From assembly GCA_025345505.1 (NCBI GenBank), contig JANVCC010000077.1:6529494-6593493 (forward strand): a stretch of 64,000 nt of DNA. Reading direction: 5' to 3'. Both the position numbers and the translations under genes were made by a program. This document shows, one piece after another, positions 27,001 to 35,639 of the stretch (its first letter is position 1; each line of letters opens with the position of its first letter). The stretch comes from Todiramphus chloris collaris (lineage: Eukaryota; Chordata; Aves; Coraciiformes; Alcedinidae). A model generated the notes under the pieces. The model saw only the letters and a list, made by a program, of their open reading frames with translations, had not been told where the DNA came from and did not search any database.

Positions 27001-29809
27001 GATTTGTCTGCTCACATAGAAATTCTGTGTAGAGGGAGTGAGCTGAATTAAAGTTCCTGTCTCAATTTAAGCCTTATGTGAGAACACCAAGTTAAGACTG
27101 AAGAAACATTACATTTCTACATAAGAAACAATCTTACCTAAGAAACCCTAACAAACTACAGTAGCAATTGAAACCTTTTCCCAAGCTAGCATTATTTTAC
27201 ACATGTACCAATGAAAAAGTTTTTTCTGCACTCAAAATTTCAACAGAAGTACTTCCTTTAAGTAAGTACTGCAGAATCAGCTTCTTTACTACCCTTAGCA
27301 ATTTTCTCTCTGGAGTAAAACCTCATTACGTGATTGAAAAGGACAGAAGGTGCTTTAGGTGTAAAAAACAAGGGAAAGTGATCTTTGAGCTATAATTTGT
27401 CTGGCGTGTATATTCACATGCACTGGAAGTACCAGAGTCTCATATCACTGTCTAAAACCAGAAATAGAACCTGCAGTAATCCCAGACTCATTCCTGACCT
27501 GATCTGTCACACACAGTTTAAAGTGTGATAGTCACTGCCCAAATAGTTATTGATCATGATACTGCAAAAACTGATGCATAAGAACACCATACAAAAGTGA
27601 TAAAAGATTCAGTGTCTGATACAGACTACTAATGGATATCAACTTTGTACAGCTAATACAGAACATAAGAATGAATTTAGCACGTTATAATCTAAGAAAT
27701 ACAACATTCTCCATATATTTAAATGATGGCTAATCACATCAAAACTCACTGGTTTGCCTACTAAATATAGTCACTGAATTAATAGTGCCATTTTAGAGCA
27801 CAAAAAGACATGACATTCAAGAAAATAGCATCACACGTAAATGTGAAATAGCAAACAATCATGGGCTGCTTCTGTGTTTCTCACTTCATGAAATTCTAAG
27901 AAGGGCAGGTTTGAAATAAATGTATCTGGAGGGAAACAATGCAAGGAAGAAAAGAATGGCACTTGAGAAGAAAGAAGACTTGGAGCACCCCTAGAGGTTT
28001 GCAGGGGCACAGCAGCCTTTTAGAGCATTGATGCAGTTAAAAGGGCACAGAAAACTGTCCATCCTGAGCGTGTTAGCGAAACTTTTTCAGTGAAACCATG
28101 CAAAGCTCCCTGGACTTCGTGTTTTCTCATCTCAGGTTTGCCAGAAATACTTGACAAAGTATTTATGAGAACTTTTGCCTAAGTCCCACAGAGACAGACT
28201 TTCTTTTTTGTTTTGTGCCCTTTAGTATCATTTTCAGAAGAGATAAAGCTAGAAGGTCACTCTTGTTTCCAGTGACTGTGTAAACCCTCCTGATTTAGTT
28301 ACTAAGTTTACATAGCTCTGGGCAGTTTATGCAAACAATGCTTCCACGTAGATTATCAGGTATGGCAGGTGAGAAACTGCTATCCATTTTTCTTTCTGAA
28401 AGTAAAAGCAAATTCAGATCTAACCTTTCTTTCTCATGAGTGAATGCCATTTAAAAACTATGATTCAAACCTGGGCTGAGATCCTACTGCTCTAAAAGAA
28501 CACAGGAGGGTAAGTAAAGAATACATATTTATATTTCTAAAACAAGACACAAATATGATATCAAAATGTAAAACAAAGATAAATACATTTGGCCCTCAAG
28601 CTTCTTACCTCACTTACCACTTCTGACAGTTTTTTTGCATTCATATTTATTGGTGTCTCAAATACACTTGTGAATGCATTGTTTTTTGGATTATGCCTAA
28701 AAAAGGAAAGTGTGAAAGGATATTAGGAATGTACCAGAACTGGCAAGGTTCTCTTCGAGCACTCAAAAACACAATACCAGCCTCCACCCCTCTATACATA
28801 ACTTTTCCCCCACTCACACACAGATCTCAGATTACATTCAAGTTATTATTGTATGGAGTAGGTGCCTAGAGCAAAATTAATTTTAATGATCGTCATATCA
28901 ATGCTGTGTTTCTAATAACAAAAGAGAATAATAGAATAAAAAACAACTGTCATCTCTCCTTTTTCTGCTGACAAATTTGACAGGAATTGATCATTATAAA
29001 ATAAAAACTTCCTAGAACAAACCCACTTCAAAATCTGCATTTTATACATTTTCCTGATGATTAGCTCAACCTTGTTAACTCTTAACTGCTGTTTTAGAAA
29101 GCACTTCATTTTATGGTTGGGTTTATTTTCTTCCCACAACAGTGAAATGGAACTTAATTTGTATCATTTAACACACTGGACAAATGAGGAAGCTTCATAT
29201 ACAGTTAGAAGAGTCTCCCAGCATTTGTGATTCACATAAATCCACAGATATGCACAAAGGCACTAAGAATACATAATTTCACATCGCACAAGGGACCAGG
29301 CTGAGTACAAATGGTGATCTAGTTCATTAAAATGCCTTGGTTTTTTTATCTTTTGCACTAAAAAAAAAAAGGAAACACACTTACGCTTGACAGTAAGGCT
29401 TTTTCTCATGGCTAACAAAGTTGTTTACTGTTAACATCATCTTGCATACTTCACAGTGAAAACAGGCTTTATGCCATGCCTGAAAATACCACAGAACAGA
29501 AATCAAACAGACATGATTTGTATTTCATTAGTATTCTGTTGAGTTTTAAATCTCAGTATTGATCCTTAACATTCATTTAATGAATCTGAAGAATTCTTCA
29601 AATATAGGCCTATTATTAACTCATTTCAGTTCTGAACCCAGTTCACAGAATTTTTGGAACCGAGAGATTTGCACTGTGTTAAAAGTGCCAATCTGTACAT
29701 TTATTATAGTCCAAAATAATAAAGAAAGAGAACTGACCTGATCTATACAGTTAATCTTCTCAGCAGGGTAAACCCCATAGCCACATCTAGCACACGGCTG
29801 CACATTCAT
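1..29809 (-). CDS. NRAP: NRAP, 5' half of gene (24 coding exons, partial)
   Basis: Nebulin-related anchoring protein, an actin-binding scaffold of myofibril ends, myotendinous junctions and cardiac intercalated discs. It acts in early myofibril assembly and links actin to the membrane complex (family knowledge). The 24 exons found here join in frame to 2,772 nt, residues 1-924: a LIM domain (residues 6-57), a linker to about 120, then about 23 nebulin modules with the usual [V/I/L]xYK starts and S[D/E] ends. Mammalian NRAP is about 1,730 residues, so the C-terminal half lies beyond position 1. All introns use GT/AG. Exons from number 4 on are phase 0 and mostly 99-117 nt, with one fused two-module exon (198 nt) and one three-module exon (312 nt). 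I saw no stop or frameshift. The order of modules matches mammalian NRAP as I remember it, and the LIM start separates it from nebulin and nebulette. Confidence 0.97.
78..389 (-). CDS. NRAP: NRAP exon 24: three fused nebulin modules
   Basis: Residues 821-924 (312 nt, 104 residues): three modules in a single exon. They start [37 protein letters not shown] and [18 protein letters not shown], and the exon ends RAYGLQSD. It is the last NRAP exon in the window; donor GTAAGT at 77-72, and the next exon is off the left edge. In the third module the position that is Trp in mammals (VEWAKKAYG) is His (VAHAKRAYG; codon at 108-110). The acceptor has a long T tract. Confidence 0.96.
1040..1147 (-). CDS. 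NRAP: NRAP exon 23: nebulin module
   Basis: Residues 785-820, beginning [19 protein letters not shown] and ending RDLASD. It matches mammalian [19 protein letters not shown]. Acceptor CTTTTTAG, donor GTGAGT. Confidence 0.96.
1615..1719 (-). CDS. NRAP: NRAP exon 22: nebulin module
   Basis: Residues 750-784, beginning [19 protein letters not shown] and ending AANISE. It matches mammalian [19 protein letters not shown]. Acceptor TGGACAG, donor GTAATG. Confidence 0.96.
2860..3004 (+). mobile_element. CR1 LINE 3' end with (ATTCT/ATTCC)n tail
   Basis: The stretch at 2884-2925 (GTTGGATTAGATGACTGCTG, then TAGGTACCTTACAACTG) is the typical CR1 3' end (GGTTGGACTAGATGA...GTCCCTTCCAAC). It runs straight into a pentamer tract at 2931-3004, which begins as ATTCT units and drifts to ATTCC. 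CR1 ends in short direct repeats, so the microsatellite probably grew from that terminus. It lies in NRAP intron 21, antisense to the gene. Confidence 0.7.
3731..3829 (-). CDS. NRAP: NRAP exon 21: nebulin module
   Basis: Residues 717-749 (33 residues), beginning [19 protein letters not shown] and ending SQELQSD. It matches mammalian KNYRQRVDELKFTSVTDSS. Acceptor TGATGTAG, donor GTGAGT. Confidence 0.96.
6111..6215 (-). CDS. NRAP: NRAP exon 20: nebulin module with WMKG motif
   Basis: Residues 682-716, beginning [19 protein letters not shown] and ending GDLVSE. The WMKGxGW motif marks super-repeat boundaries in nebulin-family proteins, where it is linked to tropomyosin-troponin spacing. Here the second Trp of the motif is Cys. 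Donor GTAAGT, acceptor CTCTACAG. Confidence 0.96.
6435..6632 (-). CDS. NRAP: NRAP exon 19: two fused nebulin modules
   Basis: Residues 616-681 (66 residues, 198 nt): two modules in one exon with no intron between them. The first starts [19 protein letters not shown], the second [18 protein letters not shown], ending KAYGLQSD. The mammalian sequence has the same pair. Acceptor TTTCTAG, donor GTAAGA. Confidence 0.96.
7138..7239 (-). CDS. NRAP: NRAP exon 18: nebulin module
   Basis: Residues 582-615 (34 residues), beginning [19 protein letters not shown] and ending AKMSSE. It matches mammalian [19 protein letters not shown]. Acceptor TTCACAG, donor GTAAAT. Confidence 0.96.
8087..8194 (-). CDS. 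NRAP: NRAP exon 17: nebulin module
   Basis: Residues 546-581, beginning [19 protein letters not shown] and ending RDLASD. The KGxGFEMKLD core is that of the mammalian module. Acceptor TTTCTCAG, donor GTATGT. Confidence 0.96.
9784..9888 (-). CDS. NRAP: NRAP exon 16: nebulin module
   Basis: Residues 511-545, beginning [19 protein letters not shown] and ending AELYSE. It matches mammalian VNYRADYEKNKLNYTLPQD. Acceptor ATGGCAG, donor GTAAGC. Confidence 0.96.
10408..10506 (-). CDS. NRAP: NRAP exon 15: nebulin module
   Basis: Residues 478-510 (33 residues), beginning [19 protein letters not shown] and ending QQLSD. The mammalian form is [18 protein letters not shown]. Acceptor AATTAG, donor GTAAGT. 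Confidence 0.96.
12464..12568 (-). CDS. NRAP: NRAP exon 14: nebulin module
   Basis: Residues 443-477, beginning [19 protein letters not shown] and ending LVPLKD. It is nearly the mammalian sequence. The acceptor has a very long T tract on the minus strand (12584-12600), and a second T run lies just after the donor GTAAAT, so the exon is framed by homopolymers. Confidence 0.96.
13276..13383 (-). CDS. NRAP: NRAP exon 13: nebulin module
   Basis: Residues 407-442, beginning [19 protein letters not shown] and ending GSLASN. Mammalian counterpart is NKYKENYQNHMRGRYEGVG. The module ends SN rather than SD, as in mammals. Acceptor TTGTACAG, donor GTAAGT. Confidence 0.96.
14341..14445 (-). CDS. NRAP: NRAP exon 12: nebulin module
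   Basis: Residues 372-406, beginning [19 protein letters not shown] and ending ISKFTSD. It matches mammalian [19 protein letters not shown]. Acceptor CACTAAG, with a purine-broken pyrimidine tract; donor GTAAGT. Confidence 0.96.
14625..15525 (+). mobile_element. Ancient CR1/L3-clade LINE relic with reverse-transcriptase remnant
   Basis: At 14658-14675 the sequence reads HLDLSK, a piece of the reverse transcriptase motif [Y/H]LDLSKAFDTV, followed by AGGAAAACTATTA. Farther on, 15073-15102 (GCCATGAAAAAGGCAAATGC) and 15268-15450 (GGTTTGCTTAGTCC..., TTAACTAAAGCGCAATGTTG, TAGGCTAGAAATTAGAAGAG) match, in order, parts of the 3' half of CR1 elements known from turtles and crocodilians, as I recall them. 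A closing GGCCCCTTCCAGTCCTA lies near 15503-15519. There are large internal gaps. It lies in NRAP intron 11, antisense to the gene. This is an old, pre-avian insertion by its divergence. Confidence 0.6.
16203..16319 (-). CDS. NRAP: NRAP exon 11: long nebulin module
   Basis: Residues 333-371 (39 residues, the longest single module in the window), beginning [19 protein letters not shown] and ending ANKLVSE. Mammals have KMKGAAHYHSLPAQDN at the same place. Donor GTAAGG, acceptor TTTTCAG. Confidence 0.96.
18159..18263 (-). CDS. NRAP: NRAP exon 10: nebulin module of the [11 protein letters not shown] type
   Basis: Residues 298-332, beginning [18 protein letters not shown] and ending ANELASD. Third member of the [11 protein letters not shown] set and the one most like exon 8 at the DNA level, including the donor side. 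Acceptor TTCTTCAG, donor GTAAGT. Confidence 0.95.
20263..20285 (+). repeat. (CTATT)n pentamer repeat, possible CR1 tail
   Basis: Four to five CTATT units. The preceding AATTCCTTTCAAATTCCCTT resembles the CCCTTCCAA end of CR1, as at 2860-3004, so this may be another CR1 terminus. Confidence 0.6.
21018..21122 (-). CDS. NRAP: NRAP exon 9: divergent nebulin module
   Basis: Residues 263-297, beginning [15 protein letters not shown] and ending SDQYGQ. It aligns with mammalian VRYHQQYQKEMRGMA...ADQYGQ. It lacks the usual SD/SE end and has a Gln at the exon edge instead, as mammals do. Acceptor CTGTTAG, donor GTATGC, a weaker donor than those of its neighbours. Confidence 0.94.
22099..22115 (+). repeat. 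(TG)n microsatellite
   Basis: About eight TG dinucleotides in NRAP intron 8. Confidence 0.85.
22683..22790 (-). CDS. NRAP: NRAP exon 8: nebulin module of the [11 protein letters not shown] type
   Basis: Residues 227-262, beginning [19 protein letters not shown] and ending ANELASD. It is near-identical in mammals. The run 22715-22748 (34 nt) is identical to 18191-18224 in exon 10. Acceptor TTTTGCAG, donor GTAAGT. Confidence 0.96.
23311..23415 (-). CDS. NRAP: NRAP exon 7: nebulin module
   Basis: Residues 192-226, beginning [19 protein letters not shown] and ending QLSSG. It is close to mammalian VEYKRGHDERISRFSTVVD. Donor GTAAGT and acceptor TTTCAG, both phase 0. Confidence 0.96.
24125..24232 (-). 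CDS. NRAP: NRAP exon 6: nebulin module of the [11 protein letters not shown] type
   Basis: Residues 156-191, beginning [19 protein letters not shown]. One of three NRAP modules sharing the [11 protein letters not shown] core; the others are exons 8 and 10. A 25-nt stretch at 24166-24190 is identical in the three exons. Acceptor TTTTCTAG, donor GTAAGT. Confidence 0.96.
24753..24812 (+). repeat. Tandem duplication of about 28 nt
   Basis: Two copies, 24753-24779 and 24784-24812, sharing CTCCTTTGGTAACATCT, with one 2-nt difference in length. It lies about 90 nt downstream of the NRAP exon 5 donor in transcript sense. Confidence 0.75.
24901..25005 (-). CDS. NRAP: NRAP exon 5: first nebulin-like module
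   Basis: Residues 121-155, starting [14 protein letters not shown] and ending KTLSD. It aligns with the mammalian ERAYWTGYGEGNAW region. The xxYYAAYE start and the closing SD are the usual edges of a nebulin module, which binds one actin subunit per about 35 residues. Donor GTGAGT, phase 0 on both sides. Confidence 0.94.
25452..25556 (-). CDS. NRAP: NRAP exon 4: LIM-nebulin linker
   Basis: Residues 86-120, beginning [17 protein letters not shown]. It aligns with the mammalian segment that contains EQCKSVFHWD. It has the 105-nt length of a nebulin-module exon but a poor match to the module, and leads into the repeat region. Acceptor TTTTTTAG, donor GTAAGA. Confidence 0.92.
25557..28608. other. 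NRAP intron 3
   Basis: The longest NRAP intron in the window, about 3.05 kb, separating LIM-domain exons from the repeat exons. It holds a possible MIR/L2-like relic at 26860-27060. Otherwise nothing recognisable. Confidence 0.65.
26860..27060 (+). mobile_element. Possible MIR/L2-like ancient repeat
   Basis: The order GGTCCCTGTCCTCAAGAGTC, then ATTATTCCCATTTTATAAAC, then AAGTACAGAGG...TGATTTGTCTGCTCAC resembles the widespread amniote MIR/L2-type core (CCCATTTTACAGATGAGGAA...AGTGACTTGCCCAAGGTCAC). The match is weak and from memory. Confidence 0.4.
28609..28696 (-). CDS. NRAP: NRAP exon 3: end of LIM domain and linker
   Basis: 88 nt: the last base of codon 56, then residues 57-85, starting [15 protein letters not shown] as in mammals and ending VVSE. 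His57 completes the LIM domain. Two good donors lie 9 nt apart in frame: GTAAGT with exon edge at 28618 and GTAAGA with exon edge at 28609. Either leaves the reading frame intact, so the VSE tripeptide may be optional. I give the longer form because it aligns without a gap. Confidence 0.9.
29385..29479 (-). CDS. NRAP: NRAP exon 2: core of LIM domain
   Basis: Residues 25-55 plus two bases of codon 56. It holds the remaining LIM ligands His27, Cys30, Cys33, Cys36 and Cys54, giving the pattern C-x2-C-x17-H-x2-C / C-x2-C-x17-C-x2-H. His57, the last ligand, is in exon 3. In mammals this domain binds talin and other membrane-complex proteins (family knowledge). Acceptor TTTTCAG, donor GTAAGT. With exon 3 it makes one of the few split-codon junctions of this gene. 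Confidence 0.95.
29738..29809 (-). CDS. NRAP: NRAP exon 1 (coding part): start codon, first LIM zinc ligands
   Basis: Residues 1-24. It begins [15 protein letters not shown] and ends CIDQ; donor GTCAGT at 29737-29732. Cys6 and Cys9 are the first two zinc ligands of the LIM domain. The ATG at 29809-29807 is chosen because the start matches mammalian NRAP and has A at -3. The frame stays open a few codons upstream but with no ATG. The 5' UTR continues to higher coordinates for an unknown length. Confidence 0.95.
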
Positions 29810-29984
29810 CTTGAAATCCACAGAGTGAAAAATATATAGGTTTATACAAAAGGTTCAAAGAGTATGAAAGTGACTTTTTGGCCTGTGCAAAGCACACTCT
29901 AGACACTCCAGTCAGGGCCTTTTGCTGTGGTCAATGGCTCCCATTAAAGCTCTGAATTGAAGTCTGTTGCTCCATTTGCTGACC

Positions 29985-30135
29985 TTCTGTTTCAAAGTCA
30001 GCTGCAGGCTGGCTTTTAAAGCTGCCAGTTAGTAAGAGCGGTTATTTTGGCAACTGTGTCAGTGAGTAAGGGAGGGTAGCAATATCTTTCTCTAAATAGA
30101 AGAATGAACTCACAGAAACGAATCATGTCCATGTG
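29985..30135 (-). promoter_or_regulatory. NRAP: Candidate NRAP core promoter
   Basis: On the minus strand, TTTAAAAG at 30013-30020 is a plausible TATA variant. It would place a start near 29985 and give a 5' UTR of about 175 nt. E-boxes CAGCTG (29999-30004) and CAACTG (30051-30056) and an AT-rich TTATTTTGG stretch (30041-30050) lie close by, fitting a muscle gene. A second TATA-like sequence (about 29828-29848) sits too close to the ATG to serve well. There is no CpG island here. All of this is motif reading; the transcription start was not determined. Confidence 0.3.
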
Positions 30136-30504
30136 AAAGTTAGAGTCTGATCATGTAGTATTTCAGTTTTGCTGTAAAGCCAGTTGTCATAAGCCTGGGA
30201 TGAAAAGTATATACAGCAGCAGCAGTTTGTCACAGTCTCTCCTCACCCCAATACACGGCGAGTGACCTCATGGAGGACTACTCTGTGTTTACGAACAGCC
30301 CCCCGTATTAGAAAGAGGTACCACCAGAGACACAGGCCAGAGATGAGTTTGGAGCTTCCTGGCCCTTTGTTGGATGTAGAAGAGGTATTCTGCCATTGTC
30401 CCAGCCAAGTCATTATTTTTTTTCCCCTTGGTGCCAGATGAGTTTCACTATGTACGTTAAGGTCAGCAAAACAGAGCACACTCATTTCTCATGTGGTTTT
30501 TGAT

Positions 30505-30576
30505 AGGGGTAGGAATAAGGTTGGACTTGATGATCTTGAAGGTCTCTTCCAGCCAAAACTCTTCTATGATTCTATG
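30505..30576 (+). mobile_element. CR1 LINE 3' end (short)
   Basis: GGTTGGACTTGATGATCTTG, GGTCTCTTCCAGCC, then CTTCTATG and ATTCTATG at the very end: the standard avian CR1 3' terminus, truncated to about 70 nt as most copies are. Confidence 0.9.
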
Positions 30577-31737
30577 TTTTCCGGTTTCATCATCAATCTA
30601 TCACTCCTTCTCCAGGTACAGGAGAATGCACAGTGAAATGGGCAGAGCCTCTTATCTCAAAGAGTTCTAAATATAATGGGTACAAACCCAAGCATCTATC
30701 TCCTACAGGAAAAACTTCTGAAAGGAACAATTTACTTTTGAATAGAATGAGCAAAGCAGCTATTTAACAGTGTTCACAAAGAGCAGGCTGGCACAGACCA
30801 GAATATGAAAATCCCATAGCCAAATAATGCTAAGGAATTGTTATGCCTGATATTAGGATTCACACAAGTTCTTAGGGTTGTGAAGTCTGCTCTTATTCAG
30901 AGCAGAAGCTCTTAAATTCTACTGGCTACAAATGGTCAGGATTTGAGATTTACATCTCACCTAATCACAATACCTCCAGTTGTAGAACTCCATAACCCTG
31001 GGACACAGCTAAGAGCTACCTCAATCCAAGTAAAAGTCTACTTAGTTGTCTATGCATCTGCACCACTTCCTCTGCCTGCAGCAGTCCTGGCTAAGCACTC
31101 TCCTTTTCCATAAATTACAAATAATTCAATCAAAATAATTTCTGTCTAAACCTTCTGGGTATGCTTAGAGAGACTCCTATTCATCTCTCCATGGAGATCT
31201 GCAGTTCCACTTAACTTATTATTACTACTTTTTCTGAATGCTGACAACGTACTGGCACAACCTTCTGTCAGCAACTGGTGTGCTGAAAATAGAGTCTCTA
31301 ATCTGAAGAGCAATGGGTATGGCACAAAGTCCTGAAAACACTTGAGGGCTTTCAAAGTAAGTAATTAATATCAGTATATAAACAGAAGTATTTTCATTTG
31401 AAAAAAATGTTCACAGAACATAATTTCTTGTATTTAAATAACTGCTGAGTTACCTCAAGTTATTCTTCTTGGGATCAGGAGCGATTATTATGTTGACCAA
31501 GGTACATCACAATAATATTTACCCTGCTTGCACCTGTGAACCAAAATAGTTTGGATCTCTTCCAGTTTCCTTCTCACATAGCTTTTCATTTTGTCCCAGG
31601 TTGCCGTTCTGTTTATGCAAGTGACCTACATTAGGGTCACAGTGGCCAGGATGTCCCCTCCTCATTTAGCACTGGGCACACTATCAGCTGCTGTCTCTTT
31701 GTGTTCATCTACTCCAAGCCACCACATTGTATATTTC

Positions 31738-31768
31738 CTAGCTAGTCCTAGCTAGTCTCTAGCTAGTC
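31738..31768 (+). repeat. CTAGCTAGTC tandem repeat, three units
   Basis: Units at 31738-31747, 31748-31757 and 31759-31768, with one extra T between the last two. It is very short; each unit contains the palindrome CTAGCTAG. Confidence 0.85.
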
Positions 31769-34700
31769 CTTCATGCTATCCGAATCCATGCTGGAGCCCT
31801 TGCATCACACTTTGGCAAGAAAAATAGATGCATGATGTGCTGCTGTCCCAGCGCAGACAATACATTGCTTAAGGCCCCCCTGAAATGAGTTCTGAGAGGT
31901 GCTGAAAGCAGAACACCCCCAAACCACAAAAAAATATAAAGACTTGGCAACTCAGAAAAAAAAATTCTTGCAGGTGCAACCTGAACAGCAATGGTCTGGA
32001 CAGGACTCCAGCCTGGAGCATGAAGGTATACAGCCCATACACACTGGGTACCCAGAGATCACACTAGAGGTCCTTGAGAAGAATGAGATCATGTGTTCCT
32101 TCCAAGAGGCCTGTCAGACAGCTAGAAGTCTTCTATTTAACAGATAAAACTTTTTTTTTTTTTTCCAAGATATACAAAGCCTGTTTGTTTCTTTTCACCG
32201 TGACACATTACCAGCTGGGCTGGAAGTCAGAAAACAGTTTCCAAGTTCTGCATCTCCCAAGCTATACAGCATGTTAAAGAAGAGAAGCACGGTAAGCCAC
32301 AATGCCCTGTACAGCTACTGTCTTTCCCAGCCATGCAACTTCCCTCACATCCATTGTGAGCCACTTCTGCTGGAGTCTATTGAAGATTTTCCCACTTCTG
32401 AGCACTACAAAACTGTCCTGTTGCACGGTCTGTTCCTCACCACCCAGTATTAACACTGAGTTTCTAACAGAAAAGGGAGTTTATTGAAAAACAAGCATTG
32501 TATGGTCTCATTACAAAGCGTGCACTGCTGCATTTTGATCATGCAAGGAATTAAATCACAAAACCAGCCCAAGTTTGTTATCTTGACAAATCTTAGCAAG
32601 ACATTTTCTCTTCAGTTAAAAGCTCATTGTGGCTTTTTTCCTCCTTTAGTAAGGCCCCATAAAGGCTTTTTGATATCAATGAAAATCTTAAAAGGCTTTA
32701 CTTAACAGTGGAACCTTAATCAATGTGGTTTAAAAGTACTGCAGTTATGTGTAAAGTACAAGGAGACAGTACCTTCAAAGTGCAAATTAGTAGGAAGAAA
32801 CATTGTTACCTCTCCAATCTCCTTAAACTCATTGAATTAACTGCATGGAAAACGCGGAGCACGTCTGCATCCTGAATTTCAATCTAAAAAGCACACATTA
32901 GTTACACAAAGTCACCTCTTAACAGGCATTCAAGTCAGGGCCACCTTCCCTGTAGCGGCTGTGCCCCTTCCAGCCCCATGAACAGCGGGAAGCCAGACAC
33001 CACAAATTATGGCAATCCTACTTCCCCTCCCTTTGCAAAACAATTAAAAAAAAAATTAAAAAAAAAAATGCTGTTCCACTACACAAACTGGGGGTGTTAT
33101 CCACTGTTAAAAGCTGCCTGTAAAAGTTCAAGCACTAGACCAGCCCCATCATAACCTCCTCTGAACCATGTGATTAATTAGTTACATGGGCTCAGGGCCT
33201 TTTTTCTCCATACCAGTCAAATTTAGCACAGTAGCAAATCAAACTTGCAAAAATATCGAAAAAAAGATGGAAAAGATTTATCAACACCAGTATCACGCAA
33301 GACTTGAAGAAAAACCTCCAAGAAACTGCCTTCCAAACTTCTACAGTAGCCTTTTACGTATTTGCTGTTTTGGAAACCAACCAACAACTGTTTACATTTC
33401 GTGACTAAAAGGATTTGTGCTTACGCTTTCCCTTTGTTGCCAGTGTCAGAAAAACGTGAGAGTGTGGGGATTCTGCAAATGCTTCTAAAAGAGAAAGAGA
33501 AAGCAAGAGGGAGCAGAGAGAAATGGAAAGAAGAACATTTACACCAAAAGCTTGAAGAAATGTGCACAAAGCATGCACAGCATAGGCCATGTGCATACAA
33601 TGAGACCTCCAGTGTCCAAATATGCCCATTTATCATGTATCATAACCTAAAAAAGATGTGTTTAACACCGGTAATACACAGCATGTGCAGATCAGCTCTG
33701 CCTCATTACAGAGAAATCCCACCCAACCACATAGAGCAACCTGACTGAGAGACATTGCTGGGCTTCATAAAGTTGCAGAGTGCCAAATCACACCGCACAG
33801 CCCCGTATTCCCCGCAGCATATCAAAACCATCCATCTTGCTCTTGTAAAATACAAAATATTCTAACTACCATCATTTAGGGAACACCTTGCAAGTTGCTC
33901 AAATCCTACATCCTGAAAGCATCCCCAGACCTGCCTCCCAGGTCTCAGCAAGGCCCCATCCTTGTTTTCACAGATGTTGCACAGAACACAGCACACAGTT
34001 ATTATTCCAGACAGGTACTATTTACTTGCCTCAAGCCTTCTAGTTTGTACCTGCCATCTACCTTTCAATTTCCCAAAGGCAAACTCCATTGTTGTCCTGC
34101 AGCTGCTTTTGCAGTAGTTAAACACTTATTTCCTACAACGCAAATACACAGTCAAAGGCTTCATTATTAATGTTTTTAGGGAGTAGGTCGAGTCTTCTGG
34201 GATAAGAAAAGGAATGGCAATGCTATAGGTATCATGTCACTGGCTCTTTCCCTACCCAGTAATGCATATAGCCAGCTGTGCAATACGGTACATGAGAAAT
34301 TTCTTCTTTCCTGACCCTTCCCCAGGTAGCAACCACTCCATGCCCTGAAGCAAGATACTTCCTTCCACTTTTGCTTCTACTTCTATCTTTTTAATTTCTC
34401 CCTTACTTATTACTGAAAACAAGCAAGATTTTCTCAAAAATCTAGGACCTTATAATGCTTTAAAATTGGTTAATCTAACACGTAGTAAAAAAGGTATTGC
34501 AGTACGCTGAGGCATCAACCTTTCTATTTGTGAATGCCAGCAATCAATGTGAAAATAGAAATCGGGGTTTCATCAACTGAGTCAGAAATTCCCCACACAT
34601 GAGTCCGTTAGTAAACTCTTACAAATTGGCAAGTGTTACCAGATACAATACAACTTCTTCAATAGTGACTTTTAGAAAAAAGCCATTCCTAGGTCTGCTA

Positions 34701-35639
34701 ATTTGGCTGTGGGGGCCAGATGGCAGTGGATAAATAGTTTCATGAAGATATAGAAGGTCACAGCTGGCAATTAGCTTCTGGATTTCCTGGGTAACCCCCA
34801 TACACATTTTCAGGAAAGCACATTTGGATGTTCTGAAGTTCAGGTGCCGCTGCCAGTCATTGCTAGTGACAGCACAGTCTCCCTCATCTCCTCTCCACAC
34901 ATTTACTTGAAGATCTATACATTTCCAGTGTCTCTGTTGTCCATAACGATCCATTACAGATTTGGAAGTGGTCCTGTCTTCCTGAAAAGAAGCAGCTAAC
35001 AGATGGCATGAAAGGAACCATGGGATTCTGTTAGTTTGATATTCAGGAGAAAACTTTGGTTACGTATCCAACCAGAAGCTACAGGCATAATCCCATGAAG
35101 CAGAGACCTGCCCCAGCAGCTGCATGCAGACACACGGCAAGAGCCGCCGCACCCTTCAGACACTCCTCCATCACATCGAAGCAGTGACCTGTAGTGAAGC
35201 AAAAGGCTGTTTGTTACCATGCCTGTGTTTTGTGCCAATTACGAGGCAGTTACACTGAAAAATGTCGCTTTGATGTAAATCTCTTCAGGTAGTGAATGTT
35301 AAACACCACGCACTGCTGGGTAGGTGTATGATTTTGCAGGATTGGAGCCCGCAACCAGGAGTAATTAGCAAGACTGTGCCAATCTTCAGTCCCTGTACTG
35401 GACTGCTGGGCCTGATTCAACGGCTACACAGTAGGGTATCGTAATTAGCAGAGATGCAACACACTGAATAATTGGAAAGATAAGGAAATGCCACTGAAGT
35501 TTATACAAGGGAAAAATTTTTCTTAGATCTAAACAATCTCGTGTCACCATGAAACTTAAGGCTCTTCTTTTGCTGGGGTGTGGTGGAGCACAGCTATTCC
35601 AAAGTGGCAATTTGCCTTTAGCTGTGATGAAGCCGTCTG

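Larger units (their letters stand above)
30136..35600. other. NRAP-CASP7 spacer
   Basis: About 5.5 kb between the NRAP upstream region and the CASP7 CpG island. It contains a CR1 tail (30505-30576), a small CTAGCTAGTC tandem repeat (31738-31768), A-rich runs (33043-33069) and a purine-rich stretch (33480-33535). Open frames here do not look like exons. An untranslated upstream exon of either gene could be hidden here and would not be visible to me. Confidence 0.6.

Noticed and set aside
29810-29821. In-frame upstream extension of NRAP (GTG start)
   Set aside because: No ATG there; the conserved MNVQPC start is at 29809.
33362-33748. 128-codon plus-strand open frame in the spacer
   Set aside because: Overlaps a purine-rich low-complexity tract and other equally open frames; no domain seen.
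34619-34954. 111-codon minus-strand open frame in the spacer
   Set aside because: No family recognised and no supporting exon or promoter nearby.
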